From Flavobacterium sp. (lineage in GTDB: Bacteria > Bacteroidota > Bacteroidia > Flavobacteriales > Flavobacteriaceae): DNA of 64,000 nt. Below are positions 16,629 through 25,884 of the stretch, in pieces; position 1 is the stretch's first letter; each line of letters begins with the position of its first letter. The stretch lies in the NCBI RefSeq assembly GCF_013823965.1, contig NZ_PNNA01000055.1:58503-122502 (forward strand), given 5' to 3'. A program made the translations under genes and the position numbers. The notes under the pieces are model-generated. The model was given only the letters and a program-made list of their open reading frames with translations, ran no database searches and was not told the DNA's origin.

Positions 16629-17579
16629 ATGAAAAACATATTCTTTTTTTTCATCTTGACCATTACCTCAACTTACGGCCAATTTTCGGGCTGCACGGAT
16701 GCGTTTGCCCAAAATTTCAATCCAAATGCGACCACTAATGATGGAAGTTGCGTTTATGCTTCTGCCAAAATCAAACCGGAAACTTCGCTGAAACTGAGCG
16801 ATTCTTTATTGGAAACTTCGGGTTTAATAACATTTGACCATTTATTCTGGACGCACAATGACGATCACGACACGACGATTTACGGATTGGATTCGAACGG
16901 AAAAATTCAAAAGAAAATAAAACTGGATAAAGTAAAAAACAACGACTGGGAGGAAATTTCGCAAGACAGCAGTTACATTTATATTGGGGATTTCGGGAAT
17001 AATTTTCAAGGCAACCGAACCGACTTGCATATTCTAAGAATCGAAAAAAAATCTTTTTTGATGAATCAACCAGTAATAGACACCATCTTCTTTTCCTATT
17101 CCAATCAAACCGATTTTACGATTCAAAAACCGAACACTACCGATTTTGACTGCGAAGCATTCGTCGTTTCCCAAGACAGCATTTATTTGTTGAGCAAACA
17201 ATGGAGCCAAAATAAAACAAATGTATATGTCTTGCCCAAAACGCCGGGAAAACATATTGCCCAACTAAAAGAAACGCTGGCTGTGGCCGGTTTGGTAACG
17301 GGAGCAACAGTAACGCCCAAAAATGAAATTGTGCTTTGTGGTTATACTAAAACGCTTCATCCTTTTCTATACTTGATATCGGATTTAAAAGACTTCAATT
17401 TCTCGGTGGCCAATAAAAGAAAAATCAAATTGGCCCTGCCTTTCCATCAAATAGAGGGAATTTCCACTTTTGACGGGAAGCTGTTTTATCTAACCAATGA
17501 ATCTTTCGTCAAAAAACCAATTGTCAATAATCCGCAACAAATGCATTTGGTAGATTTGGGTTCGTATTTGAAACCTTGA
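16629..17579 (+). CDS. Secreted protein with a GCTD...DGSC motif and a propeller-like domain
   Basis: A 316-residue exported protein with a signal peptide ending STYGQ. Residues 21-41 hold a small cysteine-bounded motif (GCTDAFAQNFNP, then NDGSC), a calcium-loop-like repeat common in secreted marine and flavobacterial proteins. The rest (about 55-316) has propeller-like blades (FWTHNDDHDTTIYGLDSNG, YIYIGDFGNN, IYLLSKQW, HQIEGISTFDGKLFYLTNE) resembling phytase-like or SdiA-regulated beta-propellers. No T9SS tail is evident. Exact role unknown. Confidence 0.7.
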   Translation: MKNIFFFFILTITSTYGQFSGCTDAFAQNFNPNATTNDGSCVYASAKIKPETSLKLSDSLLETSGLITFDHLFWTHNDDHDTTIYGLDSNGKIQKKIKLDKVKNNDWEEISQDSSYIYIGDFGNNFQGNRTDLHILRIEKKSFLMNQPVIDTIFFSYSNQTDFTIQKPNTTDFDCEAFVVSQDSIYLLSKQWSQNKTNVYVLPKTPGKHIAQLKETLAVAGLVTGATVTPKNEIVLCGYTKTLHPFLYLISDLKDFNFSVANKRKIKLALPFHQIEGISTFDGKLFYLTNESFVKKPIVNNPQQMHLVDLGSYLKP

Positions 17580-17623
17580 AAACCAGTTTCAAAACCAACT
17601 ATTCATTAAATGTCCCAAAACTA

Positions 17624-17655
17624 AATACGGCGGCAAAAAAATTTGCCGCCGTATT
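17624..17655. terminator. GC-rich 14-base perfect hairpin between convergent genes
   Basis: AATACGGCGGCAAA and TTTGCCGCCGTATT pair perfectly around four A residues. It lies between stops at 17579 and 17720. The T-tail is weak, but its position suggests a bidirectional transcript end. Confidence 0.6.
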
Positions 17656-17719
17656 AAATCTTGATGCAATACAAAGCGTTTTGGTACACCTTGAAGAAGA
17701 AACTACCTCAATTTATTTT

Positions 17720-18241
17720 TTATAAACTTGCTTTTACTTCACCGCAAGTCAACATGTTTTTTGGATAGTATGGATTTTTAATTTCCTTGCTGTCACTTAT
17801 CCACATCGCTCCGGTCATTGGGCAAACTTGCAGATGCAATGGAGTGTCGGCAGCCTTGAATTTAGGTGCCAAATCCCAAAATTTAACCGAAAGCAATTCA
17901 ACAATTTTACGTTGTTTATTGATGTTTTTAGTTGTTGTTACTTGAGCCGCAAGGTCTATGATTTCCTTTCTTGTCGTTGTGGCGTGATTCATTTGATCAA
18001 GGTTTAACTTTTTGAACTTGAAGTTCTTCAAGGAATTTTGCAATGCAGCCGCATTGGCAACAACAGCCAAACTATCAGAAACTACAAGACTGTTTTTTAG
18101 CGCCAAATAATTGTTCGTGATTTCCTTTTTTTGTGCTTCGCGTTTTTCCACTAATTCAGGAGCTACTTCTTGCTTTGATGTTAACTGGGCTTGCGCTAAA
18201 CTGCTTAAACAAATCAATGCTGCAACTAATAATTTTTTCAT
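17720..18241 (-). CDS. DUF3347-type periplasmic protein
   Basis: The 173-residue protein has a signal peptide ending SLAQAQ. A helical domain (about 35-130: YLALKNSLVVSDSLAVVANAAAL) precedes a C-terminal motif CPMTGAMWISDSKEIKNPYY ending in MLTCGEV. That CPM...NPYY...M-x-CG signature is typical of DUF3347, a domain often found with copper-efflux or copper-binding proteins. The cysteines and methionines could bind copper or another soft metal. Its ATG overlaps the stop of the upstream metalloprotease (ATGA at 18238-18241), so it is the last gene of the SusCD operon. A metal-delivery role for the protease is speculation. Confidence 0.78.
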   Translation of the reverse strand: MKKLLVAALICLSSLAQAQLTSKQEVAPELVEKREAQKKEITNNYLALKNSLVVSDSLAVVANAAALQNSLKNFKFKKLNLDQMNHATTTRKEIIDLAAQVTTTKNINKQRKIVELLSVKFWDLAPKFKAADTPLHLQVCPMTGAMWISDSKEIKNPYYPKNMLTCGEVKASL

Positions 18242-20685
18242 GTCGTGGTCTTGTTTAATTTTGTAATTATTTTATTTATTTCTATCAAAACACTTTCGAA
18301 ATGTTCTTTGTTAATTCCTGTAGTTCCAATCATCATCTTTGTGACATCAGCTCTTAATTTCAAAAGATGTTTTTTGCCATACAATCTCACATCACTGCGT
18401 TGCGCTGCATTTAAAGCTTTACCGGGTTCTACTTCTTTGGGCAATAACAAGATGTTAAGTTTTTCAATGTAGCTGCGTTGCAAACCTCGTCTGTAAAAAT
18501 CCAATTTTTCGTTGCCACTAAAATTGACCCAAACGGTTTTTTGCAAATCTTTTAAAAACTCGGGAACAGTGTAAGCTCCTTCAAATTGCATCGCTTTAAG
18601 GCTGATATTGTAAAGCATGCCGGAACTTAGCAACATATTCAACACTTGATTTTGTTGATCCGATATTTCGTCTGCTGTTTTTAAAGAAATCAACTGACCA
18701 ATATCTTGAGGATACATCCAAAGTGGAGCCACAAACAACTGCCTACCTACGTAGTCAATGGCCGCTTTTACTTTTGCTTTTGGAATAGGCTGGTAAACCA
18801 GACCTTTTTCATCAACCGTTCTTTTGGTCACGTAATTGTTGCCAATGTATTTTAACACATGATATAAGTACGTTACATATTGTTTTACAACAGCTTTGTG
18901 CATATCTGATAAATTATCATACGCATCGTTCGGCTGGTAGGTCCATTCAATAAGATGAGGCACTACACGTTTCAAGTTTTTGATTCCATAATCGCTGGCC
19001 AATACTGCATCATCGCCAAGGTCTTCTGATTGACTGCGAGGATCTTCTTCTTTTCCTTCGCCCCCAAACCATAATTTAGGATTGGCGGTCAAAGTATCGG
19101 TTGTTAGCTTGTTGAGGATATTTTCTTCCTCAAACTCATTTTCAGCTTTTGGAAAATAACCATAGCCCCACTTAACAGCCCATTTGTCATACATGCCAAT
19201 GCGTGGATAAATGCCCTCTGGACTAATATTGTCTTCCGGCTGTGCCACATAGTTAAGACGGGCATAATCCATTATGGAAACGGTATGCCCATTTGCTTCC
19301 ACCCATTTTTTGTCCCGAAGTTTTTCAACCGGAGTAGCATTGCTGGCTCCCATATTGTGGCGTAAACCAATGGTATGCCCTATTTCATGTGAAGAAACAA
19401 AGCGAATTAATTGTCCCATTACTTCATCATCCAAGTGCATTTTTCTGGCTTTGGGATCTAAAGGTCCTGCCTGAATCATATACCATCTTTGCACTAATTT
19501 CATCACATTGTGATACCAGCCCACATGACTCTCCATGATTTCTCCACTTCTGGGGTCACTCACTCTTGGTCCATAAGCATTGGGAGTTTCCGAAGCATAA
19601 TATCTTACCACGGAATACCTTGCATCTTCCAAGCTCATCGTTTTATCCTCTTCCGGCCATTCCTTGCCAATAATGGCATTTTTAAAACCGGCAGTTTCAA
19701 AAGCTTTTTGCCAATCGTTTATTCCCGCAATCAAGTAAGGTCTCCATTTTTTGGGCGTTGCCGGATCAATGTAATAAACAATTTGTTTTTTGGGCTCCAC
19801 CAATTCACCCTTTTGATATTTCTCAATGTCTTCGTCTTTAGGTTCCAGACGATAACGCTGAATAATGAATTTCGTTTTGGCACGCTGCTCATCATCATCA
19901 AACAAAACATATTTATTGGCAAAATACCCCACTCTTTCGTCAGCAAAACGTTTGCGCATTGGCGTTTTAGGAAGCAGTACGATTGAGGTGTTTAATCGCA
20001 AGGTCACAGTTCCACTACTTGCCAGGGTATTTGTGTATGTTTTCGTGGTTTTAACCTCAATATTGATGGGATACGCATCTATGGTCTCAATAAAAGATTT
20101 ATCATCGGCAAGAGCCGTTAGTTTTTTTTCTGTTTTCTCCTGACTCGCCAATGAGAACATTGGGTTATCCTTCTTGAAAACATCTGTTACCTCAAAGACA
20201 ACGTTTTTTGTGTCGGGATTGATTGTTTTTATGGGAAAGGCTCCCACAATTGGATTTTCGTTACTGCCTGCCAATGCTTTTGCCAACATCGAATCTGCGT
20301 TGCGAACATCTTGCTTGTATTGCAATGACCTTAAAAAAACGGTATTGTTGGGGCCTTTTTCAAAGTAAATCGTTTGCTCGTTGACTTTTTCGCCACCAAA
20401 ACTTCCCAATCCCTCAGGCGTGGCAAGATATCGGGTTACCACCAGCATGTATCTATTGAACAAACTGTCTGGAATTTGAAAGTAAAATTTAGTGTCTGCC
20501 TGACTAACGGTGAAGAGCCCTAATTTACTTTTGGCAGTTTCCGTGATTATCTTGTTGTATGGTTGCAACTTTTTTGATTGCGTACTGGTGCTATCCGCTT
20601 TTTTTTCTACCGGATCTTGTGCAAAACCATGCTGTTGTCCGGCAAACAGCATGATTATTACTATAAATAATTTCTTCATTAGCAT
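18238..20685 (-). CDS. Zinc-dependent metalloprotease (metzincin-like, DUF5117/DUF4953)
   Basis: An 815-residue exported protease. The signal peptide (MKKLFIVIIMLFAGQQHGFAQ) starts at 20679 or with two extra codons at 20685. A DUF5117-like beta domain spans about 60-260. The zinc site HEIGHTIGLRH is at about 433-443 (His433, Glu434, His437, His443), and SIMDYARLNY supplies the metzincin Met-turn. Placed between SusD and the DUF3347 gene, with one-base and four-base overlaps, it is likely to cut proteins or peptides handled by the SusCD pair in the periplasm or at the surface. Confidence 0.9.
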   Translation of the reverse strand: MLMKKLFIVIIMLFAGQQHGFAQDPVEKKADSTSTQSKKLQPYNKIITETAKSKLGLFTVSQADTKFYFQIPDSLFNRYMLVVTRYLATPEGLGSFGGEKVNEQTIYFEKGPNNTVFLRSLQYKQDVRNADSMLAKALAGSNENPIVGAFPIKTINPDTKNVVFEVTDVFKKDNPMFSLASQEKTEKKLTALADDKSFIETIDAYPINIEVKTTKTYTNTLASSGTVTLRLNTSIVLLPKTPMRKRFADERVGYFANKYVLFDDDEQRAKTKFIIQRYRLEPKDEDIEKYQKGELVEPKKQIVYYIDPATPKKWRPYLIAGINDWQKAFETAGFKNAIIGKEWPEEDKTMSLEDARYSVVRYYASETPNAYGPRVSDPRSGEIMESHVGWYHNVMKLVQRWYMIQAGPLDPKARKMHLDDEVMGQLIRFVSSHEIGHTIGLRHNMGASNATPVEKLRDKKWVEANGHTVSIMDYARLNYVAQPEDNISPEGIYPRIGMYDKWAVKWGYGYFPKAENEFEEENILNKLTTDTLTANPKLWFGGEGKEEDPRSQSEDLGDDAVLASDYGIKNLKRVVPHLIEWTYQPNDAYDNLSDMHKAVVKQYVTYLYHVLKYIGNNYVTKRTVDEKGLVYQPIPKAKVKAAIDYVGRQLFVAPLWMYPQDIGQLISLKTADEISDQQNQVLNMLLSSGMLYNISLKAMQFEGAYTVPEFLKDLQKTVWVNFSGNEKLDFYRRGLQRSYIEKLNILLLPKEVEPGKALNAAQRSDVRLYGKKHLLKLRADVTKMMIGTTGINKEHFESVLIEINKIITKLNKTTT

Positions 20686-22109
20686 TAAAATGGAAGTTTT
20701 TCGTCTGTGTTTAATGTGAGTTTTGGATTTTTTGTCAAAGCCGATAACGGAAATGGCACAATGTATAATCTGGAGTTAGGCTGCAAAGTATACGTTTTTT
20801 GTGGCACGGTCTTGTTTACTATTGGAAAGACTCTTGTGATGGTCTTTGCGTAATCTGCTTCATTGTTTAATCTCTTAAGGTCGAAAAAACGATTAAAACC
20901 CAATAACAATTCTTTTCTGCGTTCGTTTATGACAAGTGTCATCGTTTCTTTTCTGGTGGCTGGAACGGTTAAATTTACTGTACCTGACAAAATGCGTTTT
21001 GCTCTTAATTTATTTAAAACATCAACAGCATCCTGAAATTTGTCTTCCCTGGCAAGACATTCGGCCAACATCAAATAGACTTCGGTTGTTTTCATACCCA
21101 CCGTTGGATAGAAGAATCTGGTGTATTGAGTTCCCCAATAGGCGGTGTTTGAACCTATATCCAAATTTGTCGTGCTGGTCGAATTGAAAAACAAATTGAA
21201 ACGTGCATCATTTGTCCCAAACAAAGTTCTCAACTCCGGGCTAATGATATAACTTTGCGCAAAGTTCATTTCGTTGTAACCCGTCATATACATATAGCTA
21301 AGTACTTCTATATTATTGGCTGCTGGAACGGCAACTGCCGTTGGCCCTCCTTGTGCGCTGTAGGCTTTCAAGTCAAATATTTGATTGTTGTAGCTCAACG
21401 ACTTTTCTGCCGCTGCTTTGGCATTGGCAATTTCGCGCTTAAACAGGTGAACTTTAGCTTTGAACGCATAAGCAAATGCCAGTGAGGGATGGTAAACATC
21501 CAATGGTTTTTCTTGAAGATAAGGCAAGGCATCTTCTATGTCTTTTTGAATAAAATCATAAACTTGGGCTACGGTAGATTTTGCGGGCTGTGCTTCCAAA
21601 TCAAATTTATCCATGATGCAAATTCCTCCATCGGCGGCGGCTGTTTGTGGGTCATAGGCTTTTGCATAAGTGTTTATCAACAAAAAGTGGTCGTAAGCTC
21701 TAAAAATTTTAGCTTCGGCTTTTGCTATTTGCTTTATGTTTTCATCTCCTTTACTATTATCAACCAATGAAATAATGGTATTCCATCGGTTAATGTAAGT
21801 GTAGGCTTGATTATAAAAACTGGAACCTGTCATCAACGAAACTCTATCTGTAGTTTCATCAAAAGTAAAATTAATGATATCGATATTTGAGGTTCTTCCT
21901 ATTACGTTGGCTTCCTTCATCCATTGATCGTCTACCAAATATTGAAAGTTGTTAATGGGATAACCCCTGTTGGGCAACGATACCATTTCATGAAATTGTG
22001 TAGCAGTTTCGATCACTAAAGCTCCTTTGGGTGTAACATCTGTGTAATCTTCGCATGATGTTACCGTAAAGATAATGAGCGATAGCAATAATATATATAT
22101 ATGTTTCAT
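20685..22109 (-). CDS. SusD/RagB family substrate-binding lipoprotein
   Basis: A 474-residue lipoprotein (lipobox VTSC; acidic residues follow in CEDYTD, like a surface-export signal). It has the SusD plan: N-terminal FHEMVSLPNRGYP, TPR-like helices (KIFRAYDHFLLINTYAKAY, AFAYAFKAKVHLFKREIANA) and the C-terminal ETMTLVINERRKELLLGFNRFFDLKR, followed by YIVPFPLSAL. It caps the SusC channel and binds ligand. Start is 4 bases after the SusC stop, and its stop overlaps the protease start by one base. No carbohydrate enzymes are nearby, so peptide rather than glycan substrate is favoured. Confidence 0.93.
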   Translation of the reverse strand: MKHIYILLLSLIIFTVTSCEDYTDVTPKGALVIETATQFHEMVSLPNRGYPINNFQYLVDDQWMKEANVIGRTSNIDIINFTFDETTDRVSLMTGSSFYNQAYTYINRWNTIISLVDNSKGDENIKQIAKAEAKIFRAYDHFLLINTYAKAYDPQTAAADGGICIMDKFDLEAQPAKSTVAQVYDFIQKDIEDALPYLQEKPLDVYHPSLAFAYAFKAKVHLFKREIANAKAAAEKSLSYNNQIFDLKAYSAQGGPTAVAVPAANNIEVLSYMYMTGYNEMNFAQSYIISPELRTLFGTNDARFNLFFNSTSTTNLDIGSNTAYWGTQYTRFFYPTVGMKTTEVYLMLAECLAREDKFQDAVDVLNKLRAKRILSGTVNLTVPATRKETMTLVINERRKELLLGFNRFFDLKRLNNEADYAKTITRVFPIVNKTVPQKTYTLQPNSRLYIVPFPLSALTKNPKLTLNTDEKLPF

Positions 22110-22113
22110 TTTT

Positions 22114-25100
22114 TTAAAGAGTTAGATTAAAGCCAAATAAGTATGTTTTAGGCAACGGTAAATTACGGGTACCGGAGTTGACAGAATAAACTTCTGGATC
22201 AATACGATTGCCGGCAGCACTCCAAAACCAAATGTTGTTGAATTGAAAAGTGAATTTAGCCGATGCTATTTTAAGATCATTTGCTATGAGTTTTGGCAAA
22301 TTATAGCCTAATGAAATGTTTCTCAGTTTGACATAATCACCATCTACAACATTTACATCGGAATTTCTCCATTGACTGCTGATAGTTCCTGCATAATTCC
22401 TGACACTTTCTGCCAAATCCACATACAAACGAGTATTGCCATTGGTATTCAAATCAGTGTAACGGTTAGAAATACCTGCGCTGTTTACAACGTCGGAACT
22501 CATGTCGATAGTCTCTTTACGCATCACGTTTCCACCCGAAAAAACAAACAACAGGTTCAACTCAAATTGGTCATAAGAAAATCGTTGTGACAAGGAACCG
22601 GTGTAAGTTGGCATCAAACTTCCCTTATTGACTAAAGCTTTAGGATTAGTAACTGTTTTGATGGTGCTTGAAACTGGAACTCCATTCGCATCAAAAGTAA
22701 TCGACGGATTGCCATTTTCATCTAAGATATAAGGATATCCATTAATCGTTCCGCCATATTTGTATGCGTATAAACTGTTGAATGCTTCATTCATTAAAAA
22801 GTAATCTGTAGGCGAACTAACATAAACCGAAGCGTTTGACAAAGCTCTAGTTATTTTATCAACAGTCGTTTTGTTGAAACCAAAAACTGCCGTGGAACCA
22901 ATGCGGAAATTGTCTTTGTTGTACCATTCAGAAGCAACACTGAATTCGATTCCTTTGTTGAGCAAGGCTCCAGCATTTATTCTTCTGGTCAATGCGCCAA
23001 CAGTAGGATCTAAATCTGTTGTAGCCAATAAATCGCTACTGTATTTTCGATAAACATCGATACTTCCTGACAATTTATTTTGAAACAACGTGTAATCGAT
23101 ACCTAAATTGGTGTTTTGAGTTTTTTCCCATCTCAACATCGGATTCGGCTGTGCCGTAATGTTGATGTATTGTAGGGATTGGTACAAGTTGTCGTTTTTT
23201 CTGGTGGCGGTTACATACGGAGTTGTAGTTTGATCTATATTTCCGCTAACACCATAAGTTGCCCTAAGTTTAAGTGAGTTGACCCATTTTATTTCTTTCA
23301 TGAAGTCCTCATTGCTAACATTCCACCCTAAACCTGTGGACCACAAAGGACGGTTTTTATACTTGGAATCCACTCCAAACAAATCGGCTCTATCCACACG
23401 ATAACTTCCCGTTATATTATATTTTGATAAAAAGGTGTAACCAGCAGTGCTGAAAACGGAAAAATAACGGTGTAAAATTTCTTGTTGTGTTCTGGATAAT
23501 GCTGCCAAAGTGCGGTTGTTGCCATAGATGTAGCTCGAAACTCCGGTTTGACTCAATGCAAGATTGTTCAACACGGTTGATGTAAGCGTAACGGGATCAT
23601 AACCGTAACGCAACTGTTCTATGGTTCTGGGCAGAAAAGTTTCGCGCATTTCAAAACCAGCCAAGGCATTTACAGTATGTTTGCCTTCGCCAAAATCTTC
23701 ACTATAATCTAATTGATTTCTAAAAGAATAATTGCTGGCTCTGCTGCTAAATTGTTTGTAACGACCTCCCGTAGAGAAACCATCTAAGTAAGTGTAAGCA
23801 TTTGTTGCAGGAACATAACCCGTTAAAGCATTAATGGCATAACTCATTTTATAGGAGTTGACGTCATTGTATTGCTCGTTATCGTTTCTTCTTGTTTCGT
23901 ATTGAAATTGCGTATTGAAGCTTAAACCTTTCCACAGCTTGGCACGCAAGTTGGCAAAAGCTCTTAAACTTAGCGAGTTTTCATGTGTGATACCTTCCTG
24001 AAGCGCATTTAAAACATTAAAACTTATTGGTTTAAAACCACTCAGGCCAGCTATTTTAGCAGCAACGTATGGGTTGATGACACTGCTGGAGGTAAAACCG
24101 TCGCTAATACCCACAAATGGTGATATTACGAGATTTCCCTTGCTATCGGTAATGCTTTCGTATCTTTTTTGGATGTCGTAATTACCAAAACTGGAATCGG
24201 TAACATCGTCTTTGCTATACGTTCCATTCAATCCAAATGTGGCATTTAGCCAGTTGTTGAGCTGAAAACTACTTTTTGCATAAAGATTAAAGGATTGACT
24301 ATTGTTGAATTTGACACGATTTGTCGACTCGTCATAATTAAGCGACACATAGGTATTTTGCTTGCTGGTACTGCCCGAAAAAGCAACATTGTAACGTTGT
24401 CTCAATTCATTTTGCCATACATTGTCACGATAGTCTTTGTAATAGTCGTTTTTTCTCCATTGGGCAATGGTGCTGTCGTAATTGGCATTGTTAATTTTCC
24501 CTTCTTCCAAATCCCTGTTGAGTTGGTAAAGAGGACTATAATATTTCATGCTGCTGCTTCCAATATCGCCATAACTGCTGAACATGGTGGCCGTGTTGGC
24601 AAATCTCGCTCTTTCCCTATTATAAACAGCTTGTTCAAAATCAATCAAATCGCTTGTAGAGGCAAAATTCATGTCCTTTAAATCTGGTTTTGTACCAACA
24701 AAAAAATCTGAATTGAAGCTCACTTTTAATTTTCCACTTCCTTTTTTGGTAGTCAAAACAATAATACCGTTTGCTGCTCTTGAACCATAAATAGATCCTG
24801 AAGCTGCATCTTTAAGAACATTTACACTTTCTATGTCATAAGGGTTTATCTCTTCCAAAGTCAATTCGGTTGGCAAACCATCTATTACCAAAAGCGGACT
24901 GTAACCAACTCCCAAAGAAGAAAAGGTACCTATTCCTCTTAATATCGGTTTATCTGCCGCAGCTCCATTTGGATTTTTTTGAAACATCAAACCTGCCACA
25001 CGACCTTCGAGAGCAGTCAATAAATTGGTGTTGATATTTTCGTTTAGAATTTTTTCGTCCACTTTAAAAATGGCTCCGGTAGAATGGCTTCTGGTAAGAG

Positions 25101-25752
25101 TCTGAAAACCTGTCACCACAACCTCTTTCATCACGGACACTTTCTCTTCAACGACAAGTGTCAATTGAGTGCGTCCACTAATGGCAAAAGATTTTTTTTC
25201 AATGGTCAATCCCGAGCATTCAATTATGCCATCCGACGGTACATTGCTTACTGAAAAGCTACCGTCAAAATCGGTTACAGTTTGCCTGTCCGTTCCAGAA
25301 ACATAAACATTTACCCCAGGAAAAGGTTCGTTTTTATTGTTTAATACTTTTCCTTGTATGTTGATTAATCCGTTTCCCTTATTCTCCACTTTTACAGCCG
25401 TTACCACTATCGTTTGATTGGTAATCGTGTACTTTAAATTTTGATTGGTAAAAATTAGATTTAAAGTTTCTTTTAAATTGGCATTCTTGACATTAATGGT
25501 TACTGGGTTCGACTTTTTCAGCAAATTTTGACTGTAAAAAACTTCGTAATTGGCTTGTTTTGCCACTTCCCCCAGAACCTTTTCAAGTGGCGCCTCTTTA
25601 AATTTAACGGTAATATTCTGTGCTTCACCCGTAAAACTGCAGAGCATTAGGAACAACGCACTAAACATCCAGGAATAAGCAGAAAAATTAAGCCCAGGAA
25701 TCTTTTTCCTGAGTCTTTGACAAGGTTTTTTTGATTGTAAATTAAATTTCAT
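22114..25752 (-). CDS. SusC/RagA family TonB-linked transporter with STN domain
   Basis: A 1,212-residue outer-membrane transporter. A long signal region ends near FTGEAQ. An STN signalling domain (about 47-118) follows, then a carboxypeptidase-regulatory-like domain (about 130-205), TonB box area (KEVVVTGFQT), plug (about 225-340, with LLVIDGLP and GSIYGSRAANGIIVLTTKKG), and a large barrel ending in YLFGFNLTL. The STN domain ties it to the FecR/ECF pair upstream (25885-27790), so ligand sensing should induce the locus. It pairs with the SusD protein to import a substrate too big for porins. Confidence 0.95.
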   Translation of the reverse strand: MKFNLQSKKPCQRLRKKIPGLNFSAYSWMFSALFLMLCSFTGEAQNITVKFKEAPLEKVLGEVAKQANYEVFYSQNLLKKSNPVTINVKNANLKETLNLIFTNQNLKYTITNQTIVVTAVKVENKGNGLINIQGKVLNNKNEPFPGVNVYVSGTDRQTVTDFDGSFSVSNVPSDGIIECSGLTIEKKSFAISGRTQLTLVVEEKVSVMKEVVVTGFQTLTRSHSTGAIFKVDEKILNENINTNLLTALEGRVAGLMFQKNPNGAAADKPILRGIGTFSSLGVGYSPLLVIDGLPTELTLEEINPYDIESVNVLKDAASGSIYGSRAANGIIVLTTKKGSGKLKVSFNSDFFVGTKPDLKDMNFASTSDLIDFEQAVYNRERARFANTATMFSSYGDIGSSSMKYYSPLYQLNRDLEEGKINNANYDSTIAQWRKNDYYKDYRDNVWQNELRQRYNVAFSGSTSKQNTYVSLNYDESTNRVKFNNSQSFNLYAKSSFQLNNWLNATFGLNGTYSKDDVTDSSFGNYDIQKRYESITDSKGNLVISPFVGISDGFTSSSVINPYVAAKIAGLSGFKPISFNVLNALQEGITHENSLSLRAFANLRAKLWKGLSFNTQFQYETRRNDNEQYNDVNSYKMSYAINALTGYVPATNAYTYLDGFSTGGRYKQFSSRASNYSFRNQLDYSEDFGEGKHTVNALAGFEMRETFLPRTIEQLRYGYDPVTLTSTVLNNLALSQTGVSSYIYGNNRTLAALSRTQQEILHRYFSVFSTAGYTFLSKYNITGSYRVDRADLFGVDSKYKNRPLWSTGLGWNVSNEDFMKEIKWVNSLKLRATYGVSGNIDQTTTPYVTATRKNDNLYQSLQYINITAQPNPMLRWEKTQNTNLGIDYTLFQNKLSGSIDVYRKYSSDLLATTDLDPTVGALTRRINAGALLNKGIEFSVASEWYNKDNFRIGSTAVFGFNKTTVDKITRALSNASVYVSSPTDYFLMNEAFNSLYAYKYGGTINGYPYILDENGNPSITFDANGVPVSSTIKTVTNPKALVNKGSLMPTYTGSLSQRFSYDQFELNLLFVFSGGNVMRKETIDMSSDVVNSAGISNRYTDLNTNGNTRLYVDLAESVRNYAGTISSQWRNSDVNVVDGDYVKLRNISLGYNLPKLIANDLKIASAKFTFQFNNIWFWSAAGNRIDPEVYSVNSGTRNLPLPKTYLFGFNLTL

Positions 25753-25816
25753 ACATTTACATTTAGTTATGGTTAAACAATAGTGGACAACTTATATTGG
25801 CTATTAACTTTTTAAC

Positions 25817-25845
25817 AACCAGAAGCATCGCGAGTGTTTCTGGTT
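25817..25845. other. Hairpin between anti-sigma and susC genes
   Basis: AACCAGAA and TTCTGGTT form an 8-base stem with a 13-base loop, in the 132-base gap between fecR-like and susC-like genes. A T-run follows on the plus strand only. It may attenuate or process the message between regulators and transporter. Confidence 0.35.
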
Positions 25846-25884
25846 TTTTAGTTTCTAGTTCAACATAACCGGGTAAATTTAAAA

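Noticed and set aside
16402..16632. 76-codon open frame upstream of the secreted propeller-like protein
   Set aside because: It overlaps the fabH start on the other strand, has hydrophobic low-complexity composition and contains the promoter box at 16616.
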